From Alistipes sp. (GTDB lineage Bacteria; Bacteroidota; Bacteroidia; Bacteroidales; Rikenellaceae): a stretch of DNA of 44,281 nt. Shown in pieces: positions 16,821-25,368 of the stretch (position 1 is the first letter of the stretch; every line of letters starts with the position of its first letter). Below the pieces are notes generated by a model that was not told the origin of the DNA, made no database searches, and was given only the letters and a program-made list of their open reading frames with translations. The stretch spans positions 1-44,281 of the forward strand of contig JAFVWO010000008.1 in the NCBI GenBank assembly GCA_017501625.1, given 5' to 3'. The translations under genes were made by a program, and so were the position numbers.

Positions 16821-19800
16821 ATGAAGCGACTGCTTTTGACCGTCGCACTGCTCCTTGTCGTGGCAGTGACGACAGCACAGGTTACCACCTCGACAATTCG
16901 TGGCTCGGTGACCGTTAACGACAACCCTCTCTCTGGTGCCACAATCGTAGCACTGCATACCCCTTCGGGTACAAATTACGGCACGACGTCAAACAGCGAC
17001 GGATACTACTCCATCAGTGGTATGCGCGTGGGCGGACCATACGAAATAACAGTTAACTATATAGGTTATAAGACTCTGGTTGTCAAGGATGTATACCTTG
17101 TGCTTGGTAACGATAACAGCTACGATGTCGTGATGGAGGAGTCGCCCATAGAGGTCGATGATATAGTTGTCGTGGCGGAGAAAAACAATAGCGGCAATGG
17201 CGACACCTTCAGCCGTGTGGAGATAGAGACAATACCCTCTATCGACCGTGCTATATTTGACCTCACACACCTCATGTCCTCGGCCGTAAGCCCCTCGTCG
17301 GGAGGCATCGTCATGTCGGGACAGAGCCCGCGCTACAACGCCTTCACCATCGACGGCACATCATCTGCCGACATCTACGGCTTGGGAACAACGGGTATGA
17401 CCGGCTCGCTCACGCGCGCCAACCCTATTCCGTTAGATGCTCTCGAGGCTGTATCGCTCTCGACATCGAGTGTCGACGTGCGTGAGAGCGGCTTCACGGG
17501 AGGTGCGATAAATGCAATCACGCGCTCGGGAAGCAACGAGTTGCGCGGCTCGGCATATACCTACTTCAACAATCAAGAGTTCTGGGGTACAACGCCGGGT
17601 AAGGATATTGCCGAGCGCAGACCGCTATCTACGCAGATGACTAATATTGTGGGTGTTACCATCGGCGGCCCCATCGTCAAAGATAAGCTCTTCTTCTTCG
17701 CTGCGGGCGAGTTTAACCGCAACATGACACCCTCGACAAACTACCCCGGGAGCGGTGTCTCGGCACTCACCCTCGACGAGGCCAAGACCATATCCGAGCG
17801 CTACGAGGCACTCACGGGATACGATGGTGGCGGCTATGGCCCCAATGATGTATTAGAGCTCACCAGCTCGGCCGTGGCACGCCTCGACTGGAACATTAGC
17901 GACCAGCACCACCTATCGCTGCGCTACAATATGCTCCATGCCGATGCCGATGCATCGTCAAACACGGCACAAGCATTCTACTATACGGGCGCAGAGTACA
18001 CCAATATCAATCGTACACATTCGGTTGTGGCAGAGCTCAACTCGTCGTGGCTACGTAAGAGCGATGGTCACGTGACCAACTCGCTACGCTTAGGCTACAC
18101 ACGTCTGCAAGATGGCCGCACCACGGAGGAGAGCCTTCCCGCAGTCATCATCAATGGCCTCGGCGAGCGTGGCACAGGCAGCGCCACCATAGGCACAAGT
18201 CCATACTCGGGCCGTAACATGCTCTACCAAGATGTATTTATCTTTGGCGACGATGTGACGTTGAGCCGTGGCAAGCATGATATCACCATCGGCACATCTA
18301 ACGAGATATATCGTGCCGACAACCTATATATGGCCAACGCACGAGGCACGTATACCTACGCCTCGATGGATGACTTCCTTGCCGACCGCGCTACACAGTA
18401 TGCCTACGGCTACTTCGCCAACGGCAAGAAGAACCCTCCGATGACAACGGGACGCTTCGCCATATATGCTCAGGATGAGGTGGCTCTAAACCGCGAGTTG
18501 CGCCTGACGTATGGTCTACGCATGGACATCCCGGTACTCTTCGACACACCCATAGCCAACGAGACGTTCAATAGTAGTTATTTCGCTAAATTTGGCACGA
18601 TGACAGGCGACGTACCTCGTGCCCAGATACTCCTCTCACCGCGCGTGGGCATCGAGTGGCAGCGTGGCATCGTCACACTGCGCGGAAGTGCCGGAATATA
18701 CACCGGCAGCATACCCTTCGTGTGGCTCTCGAACTGCTACCAGAATACCGGCATGCGCTCGGTGGGTGTGACGGTAACAAATCCCGAGGAGACACCCGCA
18801 TTTAGCCTTAATCCCGAGAGTGTCGGCATCAAGAGCAACCCATCTATAGATTTGGTTACTAACGATTTCCGCTATCCTCAGGTATTCCGCACGGCTATTG
18901 GCGCCGACTTCGACCTATACCCGCTGGTTATCGGCATTGATGCCGACTACACAAAGGGAATAAACAATATTTACGTCGAAAATCTCGTTGCCGAGGATAA
19001 CGGAGAGCGCCTATATGTCGGAGGTCAGGATAGCAATATGTCGGCTACATATTACAACTCTACGACGAAGGATTATGCCGCAGTTTACCGCCTCAGCAAC
19101 ACCACAAAGGGTTACTCATGGAGCACAACAGCACGCGTGGAATATAACTTTTTGGGAGCTCTCACAGGACTCAAGGCGATGGCAGCGTATACATACTCGG
19201 AGTCGCGCAGTGTGAACGATGGCGTCTCGGCGCAGTCATCATCGAATTGGGGGCGTACATACGCTGTGGACAGCAACTCTCCCGAGCTTAGCAGCTCCAT
19301 CTACGAGTTCCCGCACAAGGTCGTAGCATCGCTATCATACTCACGTCGCTACGGTCTCTTTGGCACCAACATAATGCTGCTATATAACGGCTACTCGGGT
19401 GAGCACTACTCGTTGACATACGCGCGTGGCAAGGTGGATACCAACGGCGACACGTACCGCGGTAACTCGCTGATATACATCCCCACAGAGGCCGAGATGT
19501 CGACGATGTTGTGGGTAGACGATACATCGGCAGAGGCGTTTAACGACTATATCAAGGCCGACAAGTACCTCCGCACACATCGCGGCAAGTTTGCCGAGCG
19601 CAACTCACACTCACTACCCTTCGTACACCGCTTGGACCTACACGTGGCGCAGTCGTTCTACTTCTCGAAGCACAGCAGCCGACATATAGAGCTGTCGCTC
19701 GACATCCTCAACCTCTCGAACCTCATATCGCGCTCGTGGGGCCTTGTGCATCGCACATCGAACTGGGCGCTGTCACCTGTGACAATAACAGAGCTACAGG

Positions 19801-19910
19801 ATGTTGATGGAGGCTATCGCCCTGTGTACAAGTTTAATGGTGCTGAATATACCACCAACGACATCGCCTCACGTTGGCACATGCAACTCGGCCTTAAGGT
19901 GGTATTTTAG
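16821..19910 (+). CDS. Oar-like TonB-dependent receptor with regulatory-like N-terminal domain
   Basis: The frame opens at a GTG at 16800, but the ATG at 16821 gives a clean signal peptide (MKRLLLTVALLLVVAVTTAQ) and is preferred; the protein is then about 1029 residues. A carboxypeptidase-regulatory-like domain (about 23-110; IRGSVTVNDNPLSGATI, GYYSISGMRVGGPYEITV) precedes a plug domain. The plug contains SGQSPRYNAFTIDG and ESGFTGGAINAITRSGSNELRG, the pattern of the Oar/OmpA-related family. The barrel ends in QLGLKVVF. Such receptors import unknown ligands using TonB energy and usually lack a SusD partner. It is divergent from the susC operon, which hints at shared physiology but does not prove it. 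Confidence 0.9.
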   Translation: MKRLLLTVALLLVVAVTTAQVTTSTIRGSVTVNDNPLSGATIVALHTPSGTNYGTTSNSDGYYSISGMRVGGPYEITVNYIGYKTLVVKDVYLVLGNDNSYDVVMEESPIEVDDIVVVAEKNNSGNGDTFSRVEIETIPSIDRAIFDLTHLMSSAVSPSSGGIVMSGQSPRYNAFTIDGTSSADIYGLGTTGMTGSLTRANPIPLDALEAVSLSTSSVDVRESGFTGGAINAITRSGSNELRGSAYTYFNNQEFWGTTPGKDIAERRPLSTQMTNIVGVTIGGPIVKDKLFFFAAGEFNRNMTPSTNYPGSGVSALTLDEAKTISERYEALTGYDGGGYGPNDVLELTSSAVARLDWNISDQHHLSLRYNMLHADADASSNTAQAFYYTGAEYTNINRTHSVVAELNSSWLRKSDGHVTNSLRLGYTRLQDGRTTEESLPAVIINGLGERGTGSATIGTSPYSGRNMLYQDVFIFGDDVTLSRGKHDITIGTSNEIYRADNLYMANARGTYTYASMDDFLADRATQYAYGYFANGKKNPPMTTGRFAIYAQDEVALNRELRLTYGLRMDIPVLFDTPIANETFNSSYFAKFGTMTGDVPRAQILLSPRVGIEWQRGIVTLRGSAGIYTGSIPFVWLSNCYQNTGMRSVGVTVTNPEETPAFSLNPESVGIKSNPSIDLVTNDFRYPQVFRTAIGADFDLYPLVIGIDADYTKGINNIYVENLVAEDNGERLYVGGQDSNMSATYYNSTTKDYAAVYRLSNTTKGYSWSTTARVEYNFLGALTGLKAMAAYTYSESRSVNDGVSAQSSSNWGRTYAVDSNSPELSSSIYEFPHKVVASLSYSRRYGLFGTNIMLLYNGYSGEHYSLTYARGKVDTNGDTYRGNSLIYIPTEAEMSTMLWVDDTSAEAFNDYIKADKYLRTHRGKFAERNSHSLPFVHRLDLHVAQSFYFSKHSSRHIELSLDILNLSNLISRSWGLVHRTSNWALSPVTITELQDVDGGYRPVYKFNGAEYTTNDIASRWHMQLGLKVVF

Positions 19911-19937
19911 TTGCATAGTGACGTCGTAACACACCGT

Positions 19938-19985
19938 GAGGGCAATCAAGCGCATCGCAGGTTGCCCTCTTCTTATTTTTTTAAT
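19938..19985 (+). terminator. Intrinsic terminator after the Oar-like receptor
   Basis: GAGGGCAA (19938-19945) pairs perfectly with TTGCCCTC (19962-19969) and is followed by TTCTTATTTTTTT. The location, 28 bases after the stop codon, fits. Confidence 0.88.
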
Positions 19986-19996
19986 TTTTTGAAAAA

Positions 19997-20028
19997 TTTG
20001 CTAAATCCGAATTAGTTTCGTACCTTTG
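19997..20028 (+). promoter_or_regulatory. Predicted promoter of the NifU-like/GGGtGRT unit
   Basis: TTTG (19997-20000), 20 bases, then TACCTTTG (20021-20028) match the Bacteroidetes consensus. The leader to the ATG at 20092 would be about 57 nt. Confidence 0.8.
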
Positions 20029-20091
20029 TCACGATTTGTGCTAAACGCAAAATAGAACTAATATATAATAAACTAAAAAGTAACTAAGACT

Positions 20092-20784
20092 ATGATTTAC
20101 TCACACGAAGTGCAGCAGATGTGCTGCGTGAAGAAGGGTGCTAACCACGAGTCTGCACCTATTCCCGAGGAGGGCAAATGGGTACGCGCAAAGGAGATTA
20201 AGGATATCTCGGGTCTTACCCACGGTATTGGTTGGTGTGCTCCCCAGCAGGGTGCATGTAAGCTTACCCTCAATGTTAAGGATGGTATCATCGAGGAGGC
20301 ATTGGTTGAGACTATCGGTTGCTCGGGTATGACTCACTCGGCAGCTATGGCCTCGGAGATTCTCCCCGGCAAGACTATACTCGAGGCTCTTAACACCGAC
20401 CTCGTATGCGATGCTATCAACACCGCTATGCGCGAGTTGTTCAAGCAGATCGTATATGGCCGTACACAGTCAGCCTTCTCGGAGGGTGGACTCGTTATCG
20501 GTGCGTCGCTCGAGGACCTTGGTAAGGGTCTTCGCTCGCAGGTAGGTACCATGTTCGGCACCAACGCCAAGGGTACACGCTACCTCGAGATGGCCGAGGG
20601 TTACTGCACACGCATGGCTCTCGATGCTAACGACGAGGTTATAGGCTACGAGTTCGTACACCTCGGCAAGATGATGGACTTCATCAAGAAGGGCATCGAG
20701 CCCGCAGAGGCATTGGAGAAGGCTAAGGGCTCATACGGCCGCTTCAAGGATGCTGTTAAGTATATCGATCCTCGTCACGAGTAA
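20092..20784 (+). CDS. NifU-like (iron-sulfur scaffold-related) protein, partner of GGGtGRT protein
   Basis: The 230-residue protein resembles the N-terminal, IscU-like part of NifU. It has GACKLTLNVKDGIIEEALVE followed by TIGCSGMTHSAAMASEIL, the counterpart of the scaffold cysteine loop, then a C-terminal extension of about 90 residues. Cysteines at 49, 56, 77 and 106 are candidate cluster ligands; a further CC pair (11-12) sits near the start. It is probably soluble and cytoplasmic. It has its own promoter and lies 45 bases before the GGGtGRT gene. This pairing is one I know from annotated anaerobe genomes. Whether it assembles Fe-S clusters, and for whom, is not shown by the sequence. Confidence 0.85.
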   Translation: MIYSHEVQQMCCVKKGANHESAPIPEEGKWVRAKEIKDISGLTHGIGWCAPQQGACKLTLNVKDGIIEEALVETIGCSGMTHSAAMASEILPGKTILEALNTDLVCDAINTAMRELFKQIVYGRTQSAFSEGGLVIGASLEDLGKGLRSQVGTMFGTNAKGTRYLEMAEGYCTRMALDANDEVIGYEFVHLGKMMDFIKKGIEPAEALEKAKGSYGRFKDAVKYIDPRHE

Positions 20785-20829
20785 CCGAGGGCGTTCATAG
20801 AGTATTAACCATTAAATTTCAGGAAAATT

Positions 20830-21828
20830 ATGGCATTATTTGAGAGCTACGAGCGCAGAATCGATAAGATCAACGCTGTGCTTGCACAATATGGTATTAA
20901 GTCAGTCGAGGAGGCTAAGGCCATCTGCGACGAGAAGGGCATCGACCCCTATAAGATGTGCGAGGAGACTCAGCCCATCTGCTTCGAGAACGCTAAGTGG
21001 GCCTACGTTGTAGGTGCCGCCATCGCCATCAAGAAGGGTTGCACAAATGCTGCTGATGCTGCCGAGGCTATCGGCGAGGGTCTTCAGGCCTTCTGCATCA
21101 ACGGCTCTGTTGCCGAGGACCGCAAGGTAGGTATCGGCCACGGTAACCTCGCAGCACGCCTTCTCCGCGAGGAGACACAGTGCTTCGCCTTCCTCGCCGG
21201 CCACGAGTCATTCGCTGCTGCTGAGGGCGCCATCAAGATTGCCGAGATGGCTAACCGCGTGCGTAAGGACCCCTTGCGCGTTATCCTCAACGGCCTTGGC
21301 AAGGATGCGGCCAAGATTATCTCACGCATCAACGGCTTCACGTATGTTCGCACCGAGTTCGACTACTACACAGGCGAGGTACACGAGGTAGAGACTATCT
21401 CATACTCTGACGGTCTTCGCTCGAAGGTACGCTGCTATGGCGCGGACGATGTACGCGAGGGTGTGGCTATCATGTGGAAGGAGGATGTAGACGTATCTAT
21501 CACAGGTAACTCGACAAACCCCACACGCTTCCAGCACCCTGTAGCAGGTACATATAAGAAGGAGCGCACGTTGGCAGGCAAGAAGTACTTCTCGGTAGCA
21601 TCGGGTGGTGGTACAGGCCGTACTCTGCACCCCGATAACATGGCTGCCGGCCCCGCATCATACGGTATGACCGACACTATGGGTCGTATGCACTCTGATG
21701 CTCAGTTTGCAGGCTCGTCGTCAGTTCCCGCACACGTGGAGATGATGGGTTTCCTCGGCATGGGTAACAACCCCATGGTGGGTGCAACTGTAGCTATTGC
21801 AGTAGCTATCCAGCAGGCAATGAACTAA
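20830..21828 (+). CDS. GGGtGRT family protein of unknown function
   Basis: The 332-residue protein carries the name-giving motif GGGTGRT at 259-265 (SVASGGGTGRTLHP). A glycine-rich C-terminal region follows (MTDTMGRMHSDAQFAGSSS, then MMGFLGMGNNPMVGATVAIA). The N-terminal third is helical with LAQYGIKSVEEAKAIC and cysteines in KMCEETQPICFENAKW. There is no signal peptide, so it is cytoplasmic. The family has no established activity; its constant neighbour is the NifU-like gene found here just upstream, which suggests a metallocofactor-linked role. Expression is probably high, judging from the consensus promoter and strong terminator that bound the pair. Confidence 0.93.
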   Translation: MALFESYERRIDKINAVLAQYGIKSVEEAKAICDEKGIDPYKMCEETQPICFENAKWAYVVGAAIAIKKGCTNAADAAEAIGEGLQAFCINGSVAEDRKVGIGHGNLAARLLREETQCFAFLAGHESFAAAEGAIKIAEMANRVRKDPLRVILNGLGKDAAKIISRINGFTYVRTEFDYYTGEVHEVETISYSDGLRSKVRCYGADDVREGVAIMWKEDVDVSITGNSTNPTRFQHPVAGTYKKERTLAGKKYFSVASGGGTGRTLHPDNMAAGPASYGMTDTMGRMHSDAQFAGSSSVPAHVEMMGFLGMGNNPMVGATVAIAVAIQQAMN

Positions 21829-21841
21829 TTTGCCGTGAAAA

Positions 21842-21914
21842 GCCGCAATCTGCGGCACCAAACACAACTCCCCGAATGGGTAATACGCACAAGTATGACC
21901 CATCCGGGGTTTTT
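21842..21914 (+). terminator. Terminator of the NifU-like/GGGtGRT unit
   Basis: A small stem GCCGCA/TGCGGC (21842-21847 with 21851-21856) is followed by a larger one, 21870-21881 with 21898-21909 (CCCCG...CGGGG arms, one A/C mismatch), ending in TTTTT. The larger stem with its T-run is the likely intrinsic terminator. Confidence 0.85.
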
Positions 21915-21982
21915 CGTGTCAGCACCACTACTGAAAGCCCGCTTCGCGAGTAGGGCAGATATGCTCATGACACTACCCTACG

Positions 21983-22639
21983 CTATAGTTGCTCGACTAT
22001 CGGCAGCAGCTCGCGGATGTCGTCGATGATGTAGTCGGCCTCGGCAGCGATAAGCTCCGCGCGGGTAGCATTGCCATAGGTTACGCCAACGGCCCTAATG
22101 CCCGCGTTATGCGCCATAAGTATATCTACCGGCATATCGCCTACAACAAGAGCCTCAGAGGGCTCAAAACCGAGCGTTGCAAGAATCTTATTTGCAGGCT
22201 CCGGCGCGGGTTTATGATGCTCCACGCTATCCGACCCCACGCTATAGGTGAAGTAGCCGTCGATGGAGTGCGCACGCATAAAGAGCATAAGCGAATCTGT
22301 GAGGCGCGATGTGGCGATAGCAAGCGTATAGCCATCCCTGTACAGCGCAGCAAGCACATCTCCGACACCCGCAAACAGCGAGGGCATATACTCCTCGCGG
22401 TGCTCGGCAAAGATGCGGCGATAAGTGGCAACAGCATGCTCCACTTCGGCATCGCTAAGCGCGGGATAGAGCGCCGCAAAGCCGTCACGCAGCGTGAGGC
22501 CTATGGTTGCGCCACATGCCGCCTCGCTCCTTAGGGGAAGGTCGAGGACATCCATCGTCGCGCGAAACGCCTTAATGATGTTTTGGCGCGTGTCGCAGAG
22601 CGTACCGTCGAAGTCGAAGATTATCAAGCGTGGTTTCAT
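21983..22639 (-). CDS. HAD-superfamily phosphatase, phosphoglycolate phosphatase-like
   Basis: The 218-residue protein is a class IA HAD hydrolase. Motif I is FDFDGTLCDT (nucleophile Asp9 and acid/base Asp11), motif II is IATSRL, the motif III Lys lies in HHKPAPEP, and motif IV is VVGDMPVDI. The cap domain lies between motifs I and II. These features place it near Gph/PpaX, which act on phosphoglycolate or pyrophosphate; the substrate cannot be fixed. The frame extends to 22657, but the ATG at 22639 starts just before motif I as usual, and a -7 box lies between the two, making the longer start unlikely. Confidence 0.9.
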   Translation of the reverse strand: MKPRLIIFDFDGTLCDTRQNIIKAFRATMDVLDLPLRSEAACGATIGLTLRDGFAALYPALSDAEVEHAVATYRRIFAEHREEYMPSLFAGVGDVLAALYRDGYTLAIATSRLTDSLMLFMRAHSIDGYFTYSVGSDSVEHHKPAPEPANKILATLGFEPSEALVVGDMPVDILMAHNAGIRAVGVTYGNATRAELIAAEADYIIDDIRELLPIVEQL

Positions 22640-22643
22640 GCGA

Positions 22644-22651
22644 CAAAGATA
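22644..22651 (-). promoter_or_regulatory. -7 box directly before the HAD gene
   Basis: TATCTTTG on the minus strand (22651-22644) matches the Bacteroidetes -7 consensus. It ends only 5 bases before the ATG at 22639. No good -33 element was found at the expected distance. If used, the mRNA would be almost or fully leaderless. Confidence 0.45.
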
Positions 22652-22663
22652 GCACAAAACAAT

Positions 22664-22691
22664 GAGTAACGAGTAGCGAGTAGTGAGTAAT
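22664..22691. repeat. Four tandem GAGTARY heptamers
   Basis: GAGTAAC, GAGTAGC, GAGTAGT and GAGTAAT follow one another without gaps upstream of the HAD gene. It is a short low-complexity tract. No function can be assigned. Confidence 0.7.
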
Positions 22692-22799
22692 TATTAATTT
22701 GGCAGGGACAACAGGGGCAACAACGAGGTCGCAGCCCTCTTGGTGTCTTATCACAAGAACCAAATTTAGCGTCAGAAGGCAGTAGATACAACGCTCGGC

Positions 22800-22855
22800 A
22801 AAAATGCCGTCGATGGGACAGTACTCAAACGTACAGCCCATTGACGGCACTTTTT
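22800..22855 (-). terminator. Terminator of the surface-protein operon
   Basis: Arms 22800-22817 and 22837-22855 pair over about 17 bp: A-run, TGCCGTC, then ATGGG against CCCAT, TGACGGCA, T-run. Both ends carry A/T runs, so it can work in both directions. A second stem, GGCAGCA/TGCTGCC (22862-22877), lies closer to the stop codon at 22891. Confidence 0.8.
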
Positions 22856-22890
22856 GTTAGCGGCAGCAGATGCTGCCTTATCACGCTAAA

Positions 22891-24504
22891 TTAATAGATG
22901 AGCTCCAAGTCGTCAACCAGCATAAGGCTATGTGTCGAGCCGGTGAAGTAGTCGCCAAAGCGTGAGCCCGAGCAGATGATAATCATGTGCGTGGGCACCT
23001 CGCTCGTAGAGCGATACTCCAAGGGCAACGTGAACTCCAACCATCCGTTGGTAGACTCCGTGAGAATCATCTCGCCAACGCCAATGACATTCTTGCCATT
23101 CTTATCGAAGTAGGTGCTCTCATCCTTGGTATTCACCACCACGGGGCACTCGGCACTGCCGCCATACTCCTCGGCAGTCCAGTTGCCGACTGCAATAAGT
23201 ATCTGTCCCTCGTCGTTATCACCCTTCTTCAGGTCGGGGCGTACTGCAGGTACACGACCGAGTTCGTCGATAGTGCCACAGGTATACTTAACCCAGCCGT
23301 GCAATGCCACGGGGCGTGCTGTAGAGGGGCGACCGAAGTTAACCAAGCCATCCAAGCCCACCAAGCCACCGAACTCGCCAAGGAAGATATTACCCGCAGC
23401 AAACTTACCGATACCCATCACTGCAGCCTTCTTCGACTGCAACGATGCCGCCTTAACACCCGTACTTCCCGGGCGCACATCCGACGTAGGCTCCGTAAGC
23501 GTGGTGCTCGCCATCGCTGCACCATCATTACCCGAGCCCCAGAAGGGAGCATCACCCTCGGCATAGGGGCAGACGATATTGTTGATGATAGACCACTCCT
23601 CGAAGCCTCCATTTGGCAGCGTAAAGGTATCCTCCGTGGTTACGGTGACAATCTCCGTGGTACTATCGTTCGAGAAGGCTACAACCTCATACGACGTGAG
23701 CGTATCGAGGCCCTCGACACATGCCGAGAAGCTTCCGCCATTAACCTCGATGTCGTCGATAGCTATCCACTCCTCATCACCCGCCTTGCGGTACTTGAAG
23801 CCAAGCTCTGTATCGCTACGTCCCTCGGCATAGAGCCATATACGCTTCGCCCACGCATCGACAGACGAGAAGGCGACCTCCACATCCGTAGGAACAACGC
23901 ACAAGGTCCACATATCCTCGATATCATCGTGGTAGGTGACAGTGATATGGCGCACACTATCCTCAAACGACGTTATCGTTGATGGCTCGGGCCAATATGT
24001 GGATATATCCTTAGGACCAAGCTTTATATCGGTGATATTCACAGCATTAAGGTCAGCATCCATAGGCACGTAAGCCGTAACAACATGGTTTATGGGGTCG
24101 ATGACGGACTCTCCTATCTGACCATCAACGCGGAAGTAGCGCTCGATGGTCTGCGCAGCCGTGATTGTCCACTCGTAGTCCTGATACATCGATAGTACGA
24201 CATACAACGGTGAGCGTAGGTCGAAGACACCGGGAAAGGTCACATTCGAGGTTGCCCCCTCGGTGAAGGTGAGCTCCGTGATGTTGACCTTGCGGATATC
24301 GGTTGTCTCCTCCAAGGTCATAGCCACCGTGCGTGCCGTGGCATCTATCGTCGCCTCGCCAGCCATACCTTCAGCCTTGAAGCTTAGGATATCGAGCTTA
24401 ACAACAGGCTTTGGCACATCGTTCTTTATACATGAGGCTACGCCCACGACAAGCAACATAGCGACGGCCACGTATCTAAATCTATGCATCATCACGTTCA
24501 TCAT
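22891..24504 (-). CDS. PCMD-domain surface lipoprotein
   Basis: The 537-residue protein has a lipoprotein signal ending VGVASC (Cys about 25). Two Ig-like beta repeats follow at about 30-200 (KLDILSFKAEGMAGEA, then VIDPINHVVTAYVP), then a fibronectin-like segment. A C-terminal PCMD domain (about 300-537) starts LPNGGFEEWS, contains DVRPGSTGVKAASLQSK and ends SLMLVDDLELIY. PCMD means putative carbohydrate metabolism domain; it is a lectin-like beta-sandwich common in gut Bacteroidetes. The start ATG overlaps the stop codon of the upstream barrel gene (TAATG), so translation is probably coupled. It is the last gene of the operon. Internal ATGs (for example MHRFRY) could also serve as start. Confidence 0.88.
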   Translation of the reverse strand: MMNVMMHRFRYVAVAMLLVVGVASCIKNDVPKPVVKLDILSFKAEGMAGEATIDATARTVAMTLEETTDIRKVNITELTFTEGATSNVTFPGVFDLRSPLYVVLSMYQDYEWTITAAQTIERYFRVDGQIGESVIDPINHVVTAYVPMDADLNAVNITDIKLGPKDISTYWPEPSTITSFEDSVRHITVTYHDDIEDMWTLCVVPTDVEVAFSSVDAWAKRIWLYAEGRSDTELGFKYRKAGDEEWIAIDDIEVNGGSFSACVEGLDTLTSYEVVAFSNDSTTEIVTVTTEDTFTLPNGGFEEWSIINNIVCPYAEGDAPFWGSGNDGAAMASTTLTEPTSDVRPGSTGVKAASLQSKKAAVMGIGKFAAGNIFLGEFGGLVGLDGLVNFGRPSTARPVALHGWVKYTCGTIDELGRVPAVRPDLKKGDNDEGQILIAVGNWTAEEYGGSAECPVVVNTKDESTYFDKNGKNVIGVGEMILTESTNGWLEFTLPLEYRSTSEVPTHMIIICSGSRFGDYFTGSTHSLMLVDDLELIY

Positions 24505-25355
24505 TAGTTCTTCTTTTTATTCCACAAGTGAGCCACAACACCAATCTGTATGTCGGCTACATTGAACTTAAACTTCAGTGCCGAGTGTGTTCTACGTCCC
24601 GTCTCCACGCCATAGGCATCGAGCTGGCGCACCTGATTATACTTTAGTCCGCCGATGCCCACGGTGACCGTAACACACACCTCCGGGAAGACATAAACGG
24701 CAATACCCGGGTTGATATTGAGTCGCGCAGCAAAATTCTTATTGCGCGAGTAGTTTATATCCTCACCCGAGCCCATATAGAACGACGACGTACCCGTCTT
24801 TACCTGTATCTCGGCCTCGAGGATAGCACCCACGATACCGCGGCGGTCGAGACCTATATAGTTTCGGTGGAAGAGCGACCATGCGAAGTTCTCGCTCTTA
24901 AGACCCACATCCGAGAGCGAGAAGCCGATATCGGCCGCGGCTCCTAAGTCGAGGTCTATGTTTCCAAGGTCACCCTTGAGATATTCGTAGCCGAAGCGTA
25001 GACCTACAGAGCTGTTATCCTTATAGGCATAGGCGATATATGGCAACACCTGCGTGCGACGCAGACCGAAGTCGATGTTATCCAAGATAAGCAAGATGTC
25101 GGCATCCGAAGCATCGAGCGTACCATACGAGGCTGCAAGACCGCACATAAACTCGTGCTTGAATACAAACTTATTCTTGTTGATATTCCTATCCACACGA
25201 CGGTTCGTGGGCAGGAACGGTGTTTTACGTGTATTCTGCTGCATCGTCGCGGCCACCTCCGCGCTATCGCGCCTCTCTATCGCCAAAGGCTCCTCGGCAT
25301 GTGCGATAAGTGCCATAAACTGAGCCGCCAAAAGTAGTAGTAGTATTCTCTTCAT
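24504..25355 (-). CDS. Outer-membrane beta-barrel protein, paralogue A
   Basis: The 283-residue protein has a signal peptide ending AHAEE and a Pro/Arg-rich linker. Amphipathic strands then alternate in the manner of a small barrel (FKHEFMCGLAASYGTL, VLPYIAYAYKDNSSVGLRFGYEY, IGAVLEAEIQVKTGT-like segments). It is a paralogue of the product of 25369-26190: both share the linker to first strand, the PYIAYA/PMIAYA strand with GIRFGY, and PGIAVYV/PGIVAFV near the end. It ends in basic residues (WNKKKN) rather than an aromatic residue, which is unusual for a barrel. It starts 13 bases after the upstream paralogue ends and overlaps the next gene by one base. Confidence 0.75.
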   Translation of the reverse strand: MKRILLLLLAAQFMALIAHAEEPLAIERRDSAEVAATMQQNTRKTPFLPTNRRVDRNINKNKFVFKHEFMCGLAASYGTLDASDADILLILDNIDFGLRRTQVLPYIAYAYKDNSSVGLRFGYEYLKGDLGNIDLDLGAAADIGFSLSDVGLKSENFAWSLFHRNYIGLDRRGIVGAILEAEIQVKTGTSSFYMGSGEDINYSRNKNFAARLNINPGIAVYVFPEVCVTVTVGIGGLKYNQVRQLDAYGVETGRRTHSALKFKFNVADIQIGVVAHLWNKKKN

Positions 25356-25368
25356 AGTGACTTACAGT

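Noticed and set aside
22987..23982. 331-codon open frame on the + strand
   Set aside because: It runs antisense through the PCMD lipoprotein gene, has no domain, signal or promoter, and arises from codon bias of the real gene.
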